Assembly: GCA_945910005.1 (NCBI GenBank)
Contig: OX246743.1
Span: 46,144,361-46,208,360, forward strand
Length of the DNA: 64,000 bases
From: Isoperla grammatica
Lineage: Eukaryota; Arthropoda; Insecta; Plecoptera; Perlodidae
Direction of reading: 5' to 3'
In this document: positions 22,851 to 35,780 of the stretch, in pieces
Position numbering within the stretch: position 1 is the first letter of the stretch
Layout: every line of letters starts with the position of its first letter
The notes under the pieces: model-generated
Told to the model about the DNA's origin: nothing
Database searches by the model: none
What the model saw: only the letters and a program-made list of their open reading frames with translations
Made by a program: the position numbers and the translations under genes

Positions 22851-25560
22851 TATAATTTACAACGAATCAATTATAGACACATTGGAATAAATAAAATGGC
22901 AGCTAAGATAGGACAACAAAAAATAAAACAGCTATCGAAAGAAGACGCTTAGCATAAAAAATTGATTGAAAAAATACAGTAAATAGCAAGGCAAGTAGGC
23001 CTACACAATAAATGTATCAAAAAGTATTGTTTTATTTGAGTGTTACTTCATTCAACCTACAATACTCTACTCGCAACCCATCAACAGAAACAGCCATGCA
23101 TTTACCTAACACAGTTTCACAAACAATAGCTTATCGAGGTCCACACATGCAAAACTAATTTCCCCGGATACAATAGTGTATTGTTTGCGCTCCCAGCTAG
23201 CGTTACACAACCTAATGTCGTTATTGTATTCACTCTATTGCGTGTTGTCAAAGAGAACGGATTATAATTATATAACGGATTTGTTTATTCTCTGTTACAT
23301 GTTGGCGGACAAAAGCCTAAGCTGGTTGAAACTAAACATTGGCAACTCAATAGAGGGAACTTTATATTTAAAGTTCGTTAATCGTTTAAAGTTCGTTAAT
23401 CGTTTAAAGTTCGCAATGTGAGTGAAACCAAAACATTCTCATTGGCCGTGATAAAAAGTATGCGAGAAGAGGGCTACAACTCTTTTGCAATCGTTTCTTT
23501 TTAAATCCAATACGGTGAGGATGTTGAATAACAGTTCTTATAAAGTAGATAGACAGTAAATACAAATGTATTTATTTATCTTATGGTACGCCATGATAGG
23601 GATGTATTAATGATGTATACCTACACACATCAGAATGAGCAAGATATGGTTTATCCGTGCACATATATAATGTTGAATTGAATTGTTAATATCGTCGTAG
23701 AGTGTAAAATATTAAACCATTGACTACTCTAATTGCTAAGACTGTTCTTTGCGGTTATCACTTCGTCTACCGGTGAGATTTAAACATCACGAGACCCTCT
23801 GACATTTGCGGTGAGAATACTGTGATTAAAGATATCGTGACATTTCACTGTTCGGTCTTTAATCAAGGATCATTAAGATTCCGAAGTCACGGCATTGAGT
23901 ATTGTCTTGGACTGGTGTCATTTCAAGGATTAGTCACGAACATATAATGATAAACTTCGAAGATTAAAACCATAATTCATTGAATTAATAAAAAAAAAAA
24001 AAATATATATAAAACACAATTTGTATTTATTTATTTTATACTTTGTTGCTTGTATCTACTATAATGTTACATTATTGACAGAGAACTAACAATTATTTTT
24101 AAGGAGCTATACATTTACATAATTCTTTTCCTCTTTATCTTTATACCTTTGGTGTAATTGTTCCACGATTGCTTTAACCGTATTTTACTACATTTAGGAA
24201 ACCAAGTCCGTTTCAACCCCGCATGGTTGACCCAGTGGGGTGTCGGGTTGTTAATAACCACCCTTACTAATTAGTTGGGGGTAGTATTACCACAAGCCTG
24301 CATGGTAGTTGGATGCCGTAACCAATAACACAAATATGCGAGCTTTCAATTAAATATACATATTGTGAAACAAACCATACTGGTTTCAAACAACATACAA
24401 ACGTTTCCATGGAAAGTGGTGATGTGAATTCCATTGTTAACACTTCAAATGTGTTAAACCAATTTAATCGGTTCAATTATCCTTCAATTCAAGAACAAAG
24501 TAGCACCAAAACATAAGTGGATAATAAAATACAATAATGCTATATTTTCCATGATTCGTTTTTGTTCTCGAATCCAAAGAAACTTGAACAAAACATTGAA
24601 CCGTTGATGTTTCAATATCTCTGGGTTTATTCTTCAAGATAGTTGGCCGTCTGGGCCTAAGGTAGAATTTGCCCACTGCTATTTTTAAGAGGTGCTCGAA
24701 ACGCAAATACCAAAGTTTAGGCGAGAAACAACGCACAATTCAAACCCTTGTTGTTCGTTCGGGAAATTGCTTTTTTAATTTTTAATTTCCGTCCAATAAA
24801 CGGTTGATAATTTCCGCTTTTTCCTGCTTGTAAACGCTTTTATTCTAATGATGTTTTAAGAACAGCCATTTTACTTTTACATCAATCGTATTTGGAAACT
24901 AAGGAAAGCTGTCGTGCTAGGATGAAAAATGCTTTTTAAAGAATGATTTTACTTTGTGCCGTTCGCATTATGAATAACAGAATAACATACTTGCTGTGTC
25001 ATAGAAGAAGATATATTTTCACATTTACATTTCAAGTAATGACGCAGAAGCAATCATTAATAGTTTACTTTAACATCCGTTCAAAACAGAAGTGTTTTAT
25101 AAAATAAACATGTCAGCGCGTTTGATGTCTGCTGATTTTTTTTATTTTTAAGCACTAAGAAGCCAGCACAGACTACTCATTGATGCGAGCCCAGGTATCT
25201 CCGTCTGCTTTTATAAAATAAACATGGAATAAAACGCAGATATTTTCATTTTTTGCCACTCGTTTAGTATTTTCCTCGAAGTCGAAAAAGAAAACGAAAT
25301 TATAAAGAAAAGTCTACGAAATTTCCCTTACAAGAACGAAAGCTTTGAAACATGTTATTATTTTATAAGAAATAAGAGCTCAAACTTGAAATGTGCGTTT
25401 ATTAAAAGAAGACTTCAAAATACAAATAAAGACTTTGTAGGAAGAACATTTTCCTGCCCTAAAGGTTTCTATGTCAGATCTTCACCAAGCGATCTGATTG
25501 GCTGGTTCAGTAGCGTCTTTCTTTCTACGGTGTAGTATAGTAGCTATATTGCAAACCCTG
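22851..25560. other. Intron 1, nothing recognised
   Basis: AT-rich. A 20-bp tandem duplication (AAAGTTCGTTAATCGTTT) lies at about 23370-23410 and an A/AT run at 23990-24010. No exon supported. Confidence 0.45.
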
Positions 25561-25567
25561 TGGTGCT

Positions 25568-25678
25568 AGAAGACGGAGAAACAGTGAGACAGAGAAATGG
25601 AGGGATATAGAGAAGGAGAGAAGATAAGGAACGGAGGAGAGGAGAGAAGAAGAGACGAAGAGACGGAGATGGAGACAA
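25568..25678 (+). repeat. Polypurine tract
   Basis: About 110 bases almost entirely A and G, built from GGAGA/GAGAA words with little strict periodicity. Such tracts can adopt triplex structure. Confidence 0.8.
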
Positions 25679-27780
25679 AACTAGACTTTCTTACGTTATC
25701 CATTTATTGACCCGATATGAGTATAAAACATCCTCAGAAAAAACTTCCCGTATTAAGTTATTCCTCGTGTTGGTAATCAGAGCGCGTAAAAAGCGCTCAT
25801 TCAAACTTCCAGACATCCCAATATCTCATCCCGCATTAAACTCATTTTTCCACTAAATTATTCACATACACTTGCACCCCTTCCAGCTCAAACGCCCTCG
25901 TGAATGTTCGGCTGTCTCCGCTGAGTAAGGCCGACGTGAAGCAACAATATCCGACGGTGGCGCTAAACATATGCGCGCCCGAAAGAGGAATGAAAGATTG
26001 CACTTTTTTGAAGCAAGTTTTTGTGGCAAGGAATTTTAAAACTACGGTAGCCAAAATAGCTTCCCCCCACCCTCGGGACGAATATTTTACCCCATTTGCA
26101 TGCCAGAACTACAATTTACTGGTCTCAACTGGATGGGAGTACGTTAGCTCAACTATGGCGTAGGATTCATGAAATCTTGTGGCATAAAGTGCCCAAATTT
26201 AATACTTTAAAAAACCCTTGCACGTTATTGTCTATATTTAACATAACCTTAACAATAGCCCCGTTTACATGGAGGATTCAAATCGGGGTTGAGCTGGATT
26301 TGGAAACCAATCCCAGTTTACTCCACATACAAACACTTCCCGAAGGCAGTGCCTTGATTATATTCTCGATAATCAACATAGAAGTGTTAAAAGTAAAACT
26401 CATGACATTTCAAGTTATTTCATTTCACAAGATTGCGTTTGAAAAAATGGAACTCTTCAATAAAAACGTGCTCTGTGCTCGACATGTTAATAAAATAATT
26501 GTAAACCATTCAATATTTTACTCATTATGTGGATAATCGCGATATTCTCGATAAACCTGGCGCCTCCACCAAGAACGATTAATTATATTATTCTAGGTCG
26601 TCGTGCTTTACAACCGTGTGAGTGAACTTGTTTGGGCGGATGAAAGCTATCACTGAAATCCATACAACCCATATAAGGACATTCAGACGTCCGTTATGAC
26701 CGCATGGGCGTCGCGCTTGTTCGTGCCTAGACAGTTGCAATCAACATTAAGCTCGGGAGGACCAAAGCCCGTCTTTATTACCAGTAAGGTCGCTCAGCTA
26801 TTGGCGATAACGCGCAGAGCAGTGATGAGTTCTCAAAGCCTATTAAAGCCGGGATCTGGAGCCATCCGTGAAATGATGGCGGGGAAAACATATACGGCCC
26901 TTAATAAATGTAAATGGATTTTTAGATGGCCATTAATGTGATAATAGAACCAACCCGAGCATCGTAAAAATGATGGTTAATGTACTTGAATATTACAAAG
27001 ATAACCGTGGATGTATATAGAATTAATCTATCTATAGCTATCTCTACTAACTATATCTGTTGACGGTTTTAGTGATGTGTAGCGATCCGATATGGAGAAC
27101 ATTCTAACTTCAATCAAACGCTCTACAAAACTTTACAACAAAACCACCCATCGAAAGAAAACAAACATGCATCTTTAGCCACCAGTATGGCCGGCACGTG
27201 CCTTACAAGAATCCACCCCTATATCGCCTCAATGAAAAGAAACAACAACCCTCGTCTCAAGGGCAGCGTGGGGGTGGCACACGCGTCTGTTATCGATCCC
27301 ACCCCCACGCAGCCACCCCCGCACACTTGTTGACTCTTCACGTGGTCGCGTCTACAACCCCCACACCCCCACACAGCTGTAACAAGTCTCCTCGCCCATT
27401 CATCTTAAAACACATAACAAAACACTTTAGCTCCAAATCCTTTTGTTGGTCAGCAAACAAGGTAATAAACCAAATATCTGCAGTAGCTTTCGTTTGATAT
27501 TAATAGCCATGGCCGATATGAGTTCGTTTGTTGTTGTTTAATGTTAATGGGAATGTTGGAAAAAGTGTTCTTTAATCGTTTTGTGTTGAAATTCATAATT
27601 ACCGTTACTTTTATTTTATACTAGTATAAATACATTGAGTTGAGGTGGCAACATTGTGTTGGCGTTACACAGTGTTGCCATTAATTCAATTACCTGCAAC
27701 AACTCACAGGGACATTGTTGTTTACATGAGTCGTAAAACAAGCATTACAGCGATGCAACAGCGCGTAAAGCTTTCAGTAA
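25679..27780. other. Intron 1 with a GC-rich patch and a MITE-like palindrome
   Basis: A GC-richer patch lies at 25890-25985. A plus-strand frame (26096-26536, 146 codons) is unusually long for AT-rich DNA but has no recognisable domain or splice sites. It spans CCCCGTTTACATGGAGG near 26260, a sequence style typical of MITE ends. A diverged copy of the 19-base motif is at 26555. Confidence 0.35.
26555..26573 (-). repeat. Diverged copy of the dispersed 19-base motif
   Basis: Minus-strand match to TTTGGTGGAGGTGCCGGGT with three differences (starts CTT, GGCGCC, CAGGT). Confidence 0.55.
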
Positions 27781-28263
27781 TGTGTTGGTTCGTCGCTCGC
27801 TTCATAGAGAGCGGGGTCGTCGCACTATTAGCTTATTAGGCTCTGTCTTTGATTGGTCGAGATGTGTTGGTTCGTCGCTTGCTTCATAGAGAGCGGGGTC
27901 GTCGCACTATTAGCTTATTAGACGGTCTTTGATTGGTCGAGATGTGTTGGTTCGTCGCTTGCTTCATAGAGAGCGGGGTCGTCACACTATTAGCCTAATA
28001 GGCTCTGTGATTGGTCGAGATGTGTTGGTTCGTCGCTCGCTTCATAGAGAGCGGGGTCGTCGCACTATTAGCTTATTAGGCTATCTTTGATTGGTCGAGA
28101 TGTGTTGGTTCGTCGCTCGCTTCATAGAGAGCGGGTTCGTCGCACTATTAGCTTATTAGACTCTGTCTTTGATTGGTCGAGATGTGTTGGTTCGTCGCTC
28201 GCTTCATAGAGAGCGGGGTCGTCGCACTATTAGCTAATAAGACGGTCTTTGATTGGTCGAGAT
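27781..28263. repeat. 80-bp minisatellite, 6 copies
   Basis: GTGTTGGTTCGTCGCTYGCT recurs at 27782, 27864, 27944, 28022, 28102 and 28184, with unit lengths of 78-82. All but the first unit are preceded by GATTGGTCGAGAT, a reversed CCAAT word. Small indels lie in a TTAGRCTCTGTCTTT spacer. Confidence 0.95.
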
Positions 28264-28320
28264 GCGTGTGGGCGTGATTTGTGAACACGTTTATGAACTA
28301 GTGTGAAATGAACACTAACG

Positions 28321-28575
28321 ATGCAACTTGATCTTTCGCAAGTTCTGATCCGCACAGATTTACAAAGTTATGCTGGATCTGATGAAGCACGTTTATTGTT
28401 GTTATCTAAGTTGTATCATTACTGCGTACAAGAAATAACGAGCATTGAACATGCAAACTTCACAGTTGAGAACAACGTATTTCTTGAACAACTTTCTCCA
28501 TCCCTTCTTATGAACAACATAAACTGGCCACAACGTGACGATGCAAGTTTCAGCTCGCCATGTCTTTCAAGATAA
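28321..28575 (+). other. Unexplained open frame of 84 codons
   Basis: Plus-strand ATG-to-stop frame immediately after the 80-bp array. It contains DLQSYAGSDEARLLLLSKLY, which reads like a helix, and has no stop for 84 codons. I recognise no domain and see no flanking gene context. It may be chance or a relic, possibly of a transposon. Confidence 0.2.
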
Positions 28576-30930
28576 ACACTTTGCCCACGGAAATTTGGCA
28601 TATAAAATCTAATCATTTTTTTTTTAAATTTATCGATCACTATAAGACACATAAAATGTTACAGATTTCAAATTTAAATTAAAAACATGTTACCAAAAAT
28701 AAATTAAGTGATCGATCCCAGGTGGAAGAGTGAGAGAATTTAAAGTTTTAAAACTTCATTCAATACCAACATAGTGGCATGATGAGGGACTAAATATTGT
28801 AACATTATACAGCTTCTATAAAAAAAGGATTAAAAATGTATAAAATTAGGATATAATTCAATAACATGTATGGAGAAGATGGCCATGGCAGAAGGAAAGG
28901 AAGCAATGATTCGATAAGGCCCTCTGTGCGAGCACCGGTCACCACGAGGAGGAGCCCTATAATGCAGGCATGCTACAAGCGTCGGGTCACCCTATAGATA
29001 AGTATTGCTCGGTGTCGTGATCCCCTTCAGGCGGGGTAGAGGCACAAAGCGGTTCAATTGTCATGACGACATACATAGAGACAGACTCAATGTTAGCAAC
29101 ACTTGGCGAGCCCTTGAGCCATGTCTGAGCGGGTATCAGACAGGGCATTCTCTCTCTCTCTCTCTGTCTCTCTCTCCTCTCTCTCTCTCCTCTCTCTATC
29201 AGGGATACATTTCAACACAACTATAGCGTCTTTAAAAGTAAAGCTCTATTCGTTATTAATTGTATCGGAAAATAAGAATAACGATCATTTTGTTGTTATT
29301 ATGCTCGCGATAATTCCACGTATTCCAAAGGACCTACAATATTAATGGAATTAAAAAATACATCATCATGTTGCTAACCATTTTTTATATTTAACTGCTG
29401 TTTAAACAAGATGGAAGAACATGATGAAAAAATTGCTACCTTTAGTAATGAAACTGGTATATATACACTAGTATATATGAAAACATTTTTTGGTAAAACC
29501 AATCCAAAGTTTATTTAAAGTAATAACTCAACGTTTACATTTTGCAACCAACAAAATCTAAGAAATCATATATACATACTAGACCCTACTTCTTTCAATA
29601 ACAAACTCTACCGATGTTTTTTTTTATTTATTCAGGATTTAAATACAGCTATACAGCCATTTTATATTAAACCTTCAAATTTTCATTAAACCTTCGAATG
29701 TTGAATGTGTCTTTAACTACGCATAAAGCCGACGTTTCCGGTCAAGTGTTGAGGTTTGTATCACAACTCACGACCATGTATTCACACGGACTGTGGTTCA
29801 CTCACAACACTAATGAAGTGGATACCATATTGACTGGGCCACAATTCAATCAAGTCTTGTACGCTTTCCAAGCGAGTGAGCAAACTGGCAACATCGCTTG
29901 TTTGTGTTTGTGGTCTGGCATCACTGTAGCCCGTGTCTGTGCATGTTTACGACTTCCGCCCCCGGTCGCGTACGAACATGCCTGTGCACGTACACTATAG
30001 TCCCAACGTTACTGGTCTCATAGCGACCTCAGAGATTTATCTAGTTCCCCTTTCATGCACATTGCTTCAACCAAGATCAACAGATTCATACTGTTCTTTC
30101 ACGTATTCATAAAGGAATATGAATTGGAGGAGCATTTCATCCATACGTAATACATTCTTAATGGTGTTTTTCTTCTTCTTCTGATATTGAATGTCGTTTC
30201 AAAGATAACATAGTTGCATCAAACGTACGAGCAGCAAAACTAGCCCTGGATCAATGATTTACAACTGATTATTATGAATGAAACTAACTTAAAAATCTCG
30301 AATATATTTGAAATTCAGAATAGTCTCTAGATAATTAAAGTATAACCCTCCAAACAAGAAGAGTTCCCCATTGTTGTTTGTTGTTGCTCAGTGAAGATCA
30401 CAAGTGAGTGGAATCACTGCAGAGCAAGGTGGTGGTATTTGCATTCAAGGCTTGTTTTACAATCACGTTTGCCCTGGTTTTAAACTAGTTTATATTTTAG
30501 ATGCGCGGGCAACGTTCCAACGACTATTAAATGCAACTCTGATGAGCATTGCATGCAAGTACATGTCATTCCAGACACAAGGCACTCGTTAGGCGGATCT
30601 GGAGGTCTAGTATTAGAAGTATTTTTATATATATAAAAAACAGTTTTAAAAGAGCTTGAAATAAAGCTTTGTTTGCTGATTTTGGATGCTAAATGCAAGG
30701 GTTAAACTTAGACCATATTGAAGCTCTACGAAGTCGTAGTTGGACCATTAAGTTAGAAATATATTCTTAATAATATTGCTTCTGTTTGGAAGCATTTGGC
30801 ATAAAGTATGTCATAAGTGATGTATTTTCCTCAATACATAAGATATTTTAATTAAAATCTGTGCACATTTTATGATACAGCCATGCATATATCCTTCATA
30901 AGAAAATAGGTACAAGTGTAAAATATTTCA
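28576..30930. other. Intron 1 with a CT microsatellite
   Basis: An interrupted CT run lies at 29149-29199 and a TA-rich palindrome around 29458-29480. Nothing else supportable. Confidence 0.45.
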
Positions 30931-30937
30931 ATGCAAA

Positions 30938-31213
30938 TTAAGACCTAAAAGTAATATTGTTACGAACAACATATTTAAACGCGATGATTTCATGCGATTT
31001 TAATATATTGAGACTACACTTTCCCGTCAAGTGCTCTACTTTCCTGCGTCGTGAGTGTACGTTGATCTTTTTAACAGGAGACGCTGGGGTTGTAGGACTA
31101 GGAGTGACAGGCTTAACAGAACTAAGCCTACTTCTTAAGAAGTTGCCTTCAACTTGGAGCAAGTTTTCCGGGTCAATGATTTTCTTGTACCGAATGAGGG
31201 ATGCGATGTCGAT
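30938..31213 (-). CDS. Orphan exon-like coding segment, gene unknown
   Basis: On the minus strand a strong acceptor (a pyrimidine-rich tract ending CCCCCTCTCAG) is followed by an open frame of 91 codons to a stop. It starts IDIASLIRYKKIIDPENLLQ, then VEGNFLRSRLSSVK, then a Ser/Thr-Pro-rich stretch (PVTPSPTTPASPVKK) and a basic HSRRRK. Residues after about 65 look less protein-like, so the exon may end at a donor such as GGGAAA|gtgtag. Frame 0 does not fit directly between exons A and B of the surrounding gene, which require a start one base into the exon. It could be a nested gene, an alternative exon used with another small exon, or a pseudogene piece. I do not recognise the protein. Confidence 0.45.
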   Translation of the reverse strand: MDIASLIRYKKIIDPENLLQVEGNFLRSRLSSVKPVTPSPTTPASPVKKINVHSRRRKVEHLTGKCSLNILKSHEIIAFKYVVRNNITFRS

Positions 31214-32790
31214 CTGAGAGGGGGAGGGCTTGTTTGAACATTGGAGGAACAGGGTACTAAAATACAGAGAGGGGTTATTTAAGAGAGATCAGTGCACTGG
31301 TTTACGATCAATCATCTTCTAGGTATAGAATTGATTATAGTTTATCTATTAGAAGTGATTGGAAACAGGATCAACAGACAAAGGATGCGGTTGACCGGTA
31401 TTTGAAAGAGTTTTATGCTCTAAGACCAATTTGACATAATATCTCAAATAATGGCTTGGGAACCGTACACAAACAAAATAGAGTAGCATAATTAATGGTC
31501 TTACTACTAAAGAACCGAATCAAAGAGACTGTATCGGTTGTGTTGATGAATTATATTCATACCTTTGACACGAAAATCAATTTCACGATCGTAAAGTAAA
31601 CAGTTGGTTCTGATGATATATGTGCCAGAGTCAATATTGCAACCCTAAGCATGGGGATGTCTGACATATGAGTTGTCAGACATGTAACAATGCACAGACC
31701 GTTCTGTCGATATCTAATACAAATAGGTTTCCAGACATGCATTCATCACAGTGAGTTATTCTATGGTAGCCATTACGATGAAGGTTAGCTGTTGTGCTAA
31801 ACAGCTTTGAAGGGAGACAATATAGTGCATGCGCTTTATACTGTAACCAAACCAGTGTTTAGATTAAAGAAACCCCGTTTTAAAACACTGTATTAGCGAA
31901 GTTCTTCGTGGCCTTGCATTACGATGATTAAAAACGACTTTTCAAATAAAAATAAAACTCATCAAAATATATTTCAATAATAACTCTGTCTAATTTGATC
32001 GAAACAATCAATTTTGAATCATGTTTTTAAACTTATCAGTAGTTATTGATAATATTGAGCCCGCATTATCATCAAGACAATTTGACATAGAATGCCATTT
32101 TAAAGGTACTAACAAAAAACATTAAATCGTCTCTCTTTTCAAGATATTTGTATCATAAAGAAACCCAACGTTTATTATAATTCCTTCCATTTTCTTCGCC
32201 AATGAGCGAGAACCAAATAAAACATGTTTGTACATTCCAAGACGGCTGAACTTGTGTCGAGCTCATCTACCTGCCAGACTGAGTCAACACTACCGCTCCC
32301 ACTTGATGCTCCAAACATGCGTCTCATCTGTCTCCGGGCGTCGTCTCACTGGAGACGCTTGACCAGGGTTACGACTCACCCCGCTAGGCGCGCAGGTGTC
32401 GGCCGAGGTCGTAAAAAAGACCCGGGGTCATAAATCTAACGGGGTCGGGAGTCTTTGTACGGGCAACAGCTTTAGCCCGTGCCAGCTTAGGCCGCCTCGG
32501 CTTTACTATCTACATGCGCTTTACTCTCATTGCAACGCTGTGCGGTGCTCTTCTGAAGTAAATAATGTTTAGGAATCTATATCTACATGTTTGGTCAGCG
32601 ATATGTGTCACAATCCTATGATTTGACAATAACTTGTTAGTTGCGAGTGAGAAAAACTGTTACGCAATATAGGATCTACGGCTACCACAAAATTCTTTAC
32701 TTATAATTTATAGTTAACGTGAATGTGAATCTTAAATATATTTTTACTACCATGAGTTACAACTGCAAGTCATAAAACATGTGCAGGGCT
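31214..32790. other. Intron 1 upstream of the orphan exon
   Basis: A GC-rich patch at 32325-32500 contains a short inverted repeat (CGTCTC ... GAGACG). A weak exon-like segment at 31563-31644 (minus) is discussed as a finding. Nothing else supportable. Confidence 0.4.
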
Positions 32791-32794
32791 GATT

Positions 32795-33245
32795 ATTGAT
32801 TAGTTAATATATTGCTAATAACGCTGTTAATGCAAATGAAGTGTATTCAGCAAAAATTTGGTACAAGTAAATAACAAAACGTGTAGGTCGGGATCAGCTT
32901 AGTATAATCTAAGTATAAAATCCTAGGTATGTTTGTATCTGTGTTCATTGTCTGGACTACGTGCCCTGACAACACACGACAGAATAATTATATTTTATAA
33001 TCAATGTGAATGTGAAACAAAAGCAAAACAAAATGTAATTGTTTACGACAATTAGTCAGGCTACAATCCCAAGGTATCAGTGCTGATTATTCGGTTCAGT
33101 AACTAATGAAGTGTATTCAACGGTGTGTTTGGTAGAGGTAAATAGCAAGAGCGCCGTAGGGTCTGTGTTCGAGTCTAAGTCCGGATCATCCGACTGTATA
33201 TCCTACGTATGTGTGTTCTCTGTCTGGACTCCATGGCCTGGCGTG
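32795..33245 (+). mobile_element. Pair of diverged repeats, possibly SINE-derived
   Basis: Two copies about 281 bases apart share AATGAAGTGTATTCA, a TTTGGTA..GGTAAATA segment, CCTA(G/C)GTATGT, and CTGTCTGGACT-type words. The second copy has a B-box-like GTTCGAGTC near 33169. Origin uncertain. Confidence 0.45.
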
Positions 33246-33379
33246 AACTCTACTCAATTGCCTCAAGCCGAGAACCCGATAAGTTTCAATGGAGAGAGTA
33301 ATTGCTTGGTTAATTCGTAGTCTACATTCCGTGGGCGTCGCATTGCTTTGACTACAAGTCTTGGCGTCGATATTACAGT

Positions 33380-33520
33380 AAACAAACCGATAGAGGTGGT
33401 TCAGCGGTATCACGCAAGACTCTCATTCGGGAGGTCGCTGGTTGGATTCAAGTCACCGGCAATCCTCACTGATGGGTTTCTCAGACATAGAGCCATTCTG
33501 GGATTGTGTCCTACTAAAAC
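33380..33520 (+). mobile_element. tRNA-like SINE fragment
   Basis: GGTGGTTCAGCGGTATCACG resembles a Pol III A-box region, and about 40 bases later GGTTGGATTCAAGTC is a degenerate B box. The rest has no paired acceptor stem. Probably an old SINE head. Confidence 0.4.
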
Positions 33521-33764
33521 GTAAAGGGGCGCACTATAGACATTATTGTTTTGTGTTATTACTTTCTTACTGAAAGAGTTCTTTATCAAAGGGAATGTAT
33601 CCACAGTCATTTTCTTTCTCACGCATCTGTATATTTCTATTCATTCGTTTATATTATTATTAATGTTTCATCCTAATTTACCGTTGTTGTTCTTTAAGTC
33701 ACCTATATTGCTACATTTACGGGATTTTTGTTTTGTGTTTATACTCTTGATTCCTTTAATAAGT

Positions 33765-33838
33765 CATATTGATATTCTTTGTCCTCCTTTGTAAATCAGT
33801 TCAGTGAGAGTAAAGGATTGGAACAATAGATAAATGAA
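33765..33838 (+). mobile_element. LINE-like 3' tail, plus orientation
   Basis: GTCCTCCTTTGTAAATCAGT then CAGTGAGAG and a TAGATAAATGAA end. Preceded by about 200 bases of T-rich DNA. Same tail as at 44.3 kb. Confidence 0.6.
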
Positions 33839-33839
33839 C

Positions 33840-35780
33840 ACTTCTCCTTACACGCAAATGCAAAACGCAGAATTTATATTATTATACTAATATGTCATTA
33901 ATTATTATTCAAAATTTTGTATTTATTGTTTTTATTATATAAACAAGGATATAATATTTATGATAGTTTTAATTTAAAACAATCTTTGAAAAATATATTC
34001 CCACTACAGTGTTTTATTTCACCGGTAAATCTGAAATACAATCCCGAGCAACGAGAGGCAGCTTCTTCTATCTGCTCAGCAATAAGACAACGACTAACAT
34101 TGGAACAGATGCAACAGATAGTTCAGTATTTGCATTGCAATAGATATGTTGGAATACAACAACATGGCAGACGAGAAGAAAAATAATAGAGTTGCCTCAA
34201 ACCAATCTACCTATTCATAACATGGAACGAGAACAGTGTATTGATTCAATGTATTTTTTATTATTTCATTGATAGACATTACTAGCCCAGATTAATTGTG
34301 TTTTGAAACACAATCATTGCCTTATTGATGCATTGATTATTGTATATACAATCTAGGTCACCGTCAAACATATTTCGTGTTTTGACAATATTAATCGTAG
34401 CCGGGCCATTTCATTAGCTAAACTCATAAAGTATTCACCTTAACACGAGCTATTTACACGCGTAAGTAACAATGTCCGCTGTCACATTTCCATTTAGAAC
34501 CGTGAAAGAGAATGACATAACACTAAGTATTATCGTCATTATGTGCAGCACAACGGGGTTTTACTTTTACTCTTATTTCTAACACACCGGGCGAATGCCG
34601 CATGCGATAGCTCACTTATAGGGCGAGGTTTAAAAAAACCGGGACATTTAGGATTTAAATTGATTTATAATTACGAATATTAAATTAGATTGTAATACAA
34701 ACATGAATATAAATAAAATGACTAGAGTAGATGCAATAATCTCACAATTAATAACAAAACAGTCTATCAGTGGGTCTTGATAGTGTTAGTTAATAAAAAA
34801 ATGTAATATGTCACTAAAATCACGACAGGTGCGTTGCAACATCTAAATTATAGACCTACTACACACGAAAATCTCCTAGCAGCAGACATTTTTACAAGTT
34901 GAGTAGAATATTTTTGTACGCGTGGCAACCAATCATTCATGTGTTGTTTTATGTCAATTACGTTATTTCTTGGCGTTGTTGTTCCAATACATTGAATGAG
35001 GCTAGCCTATAGGGAACTTGCAAGTGACGTCACAGACGAACTACAACAAGGTTACAAATAAATCGAACTGATGGACAAACAACGAGCTGTCAAAATAATA
35101 AAACTGCAACATTATGAAGAAAACGAGGTATGGCGATAGTAACTGCTCACCAGTTAAAACGTTTAATGATGGTCAACCAAGTTGTGAAAGTTTTGTATGT
35201 TTCTTGTTTGTTTTGAAAATCAGAATATTTTATTGTTTGACAGCGTGTTGTTTGTCCGTCGATTCATTTAATTTGTTTCATTGTTGTAAAGCAAGCTTGC
35301 AAGAAGCCTATGGAGACAGGCTGGCCCCTCAGATAATTAACTGCCGCATCATTTAAGGTGCCTCCCCGCATTCCAGCCCGGCTTTACCTCGCACATCACT
35401 CTGAGCCACAGAACAGCCGCAGGGCGGGACAGGGCGGCTAATTTACCCCAGACTATATGGTCGGCTGACAGATGCGCTAGGCGGTCCGTGTTTCCACTGG
35501 CTTGCGCATGATAGTCACTAGAATCAGTGCTAAAACCATATCTCAAGAATGCTTTACTAACTCGAAAAATTTACGTTTTCATTAATTATTCTATGTTCAA
35601 GACTTGTTCAATCATCACCTAGCACGACAGCCAGAGATACTGTTAATATATTCTTGCCCGAAATCTAATATAAAATCATATTTTCTCTTTTGTCACCACA
35701 AAGACAAATATATGAATTACTCGACATTTTTTAATTCCTATAATAATTACGTCATGAGTCGAAACATGGTGATAAGGAAT
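33840..35780. other. Intron 1 with one exon-like fragment
   Basis: A plus-strand stretch at 34012-34186 after a good acceptor-like site (ATTCCCACTACAG) reads KYNPEQREAASSICSAIRQR and then LTLEQMQQIVQYL. It looks protein-like but is unrecognised. A GC-rich patch lies at 35355-35480. Otherwise AT-rich and featureless. Confidence 0.3.

Noticed and set aside
26096..26536. 146-codon plus-strand frame as a gene
   Set aside because: No recognisable domain, and it spans a MITE-style CCCCGTTTACATGG segment; probably chance in transposon-derived DNA.
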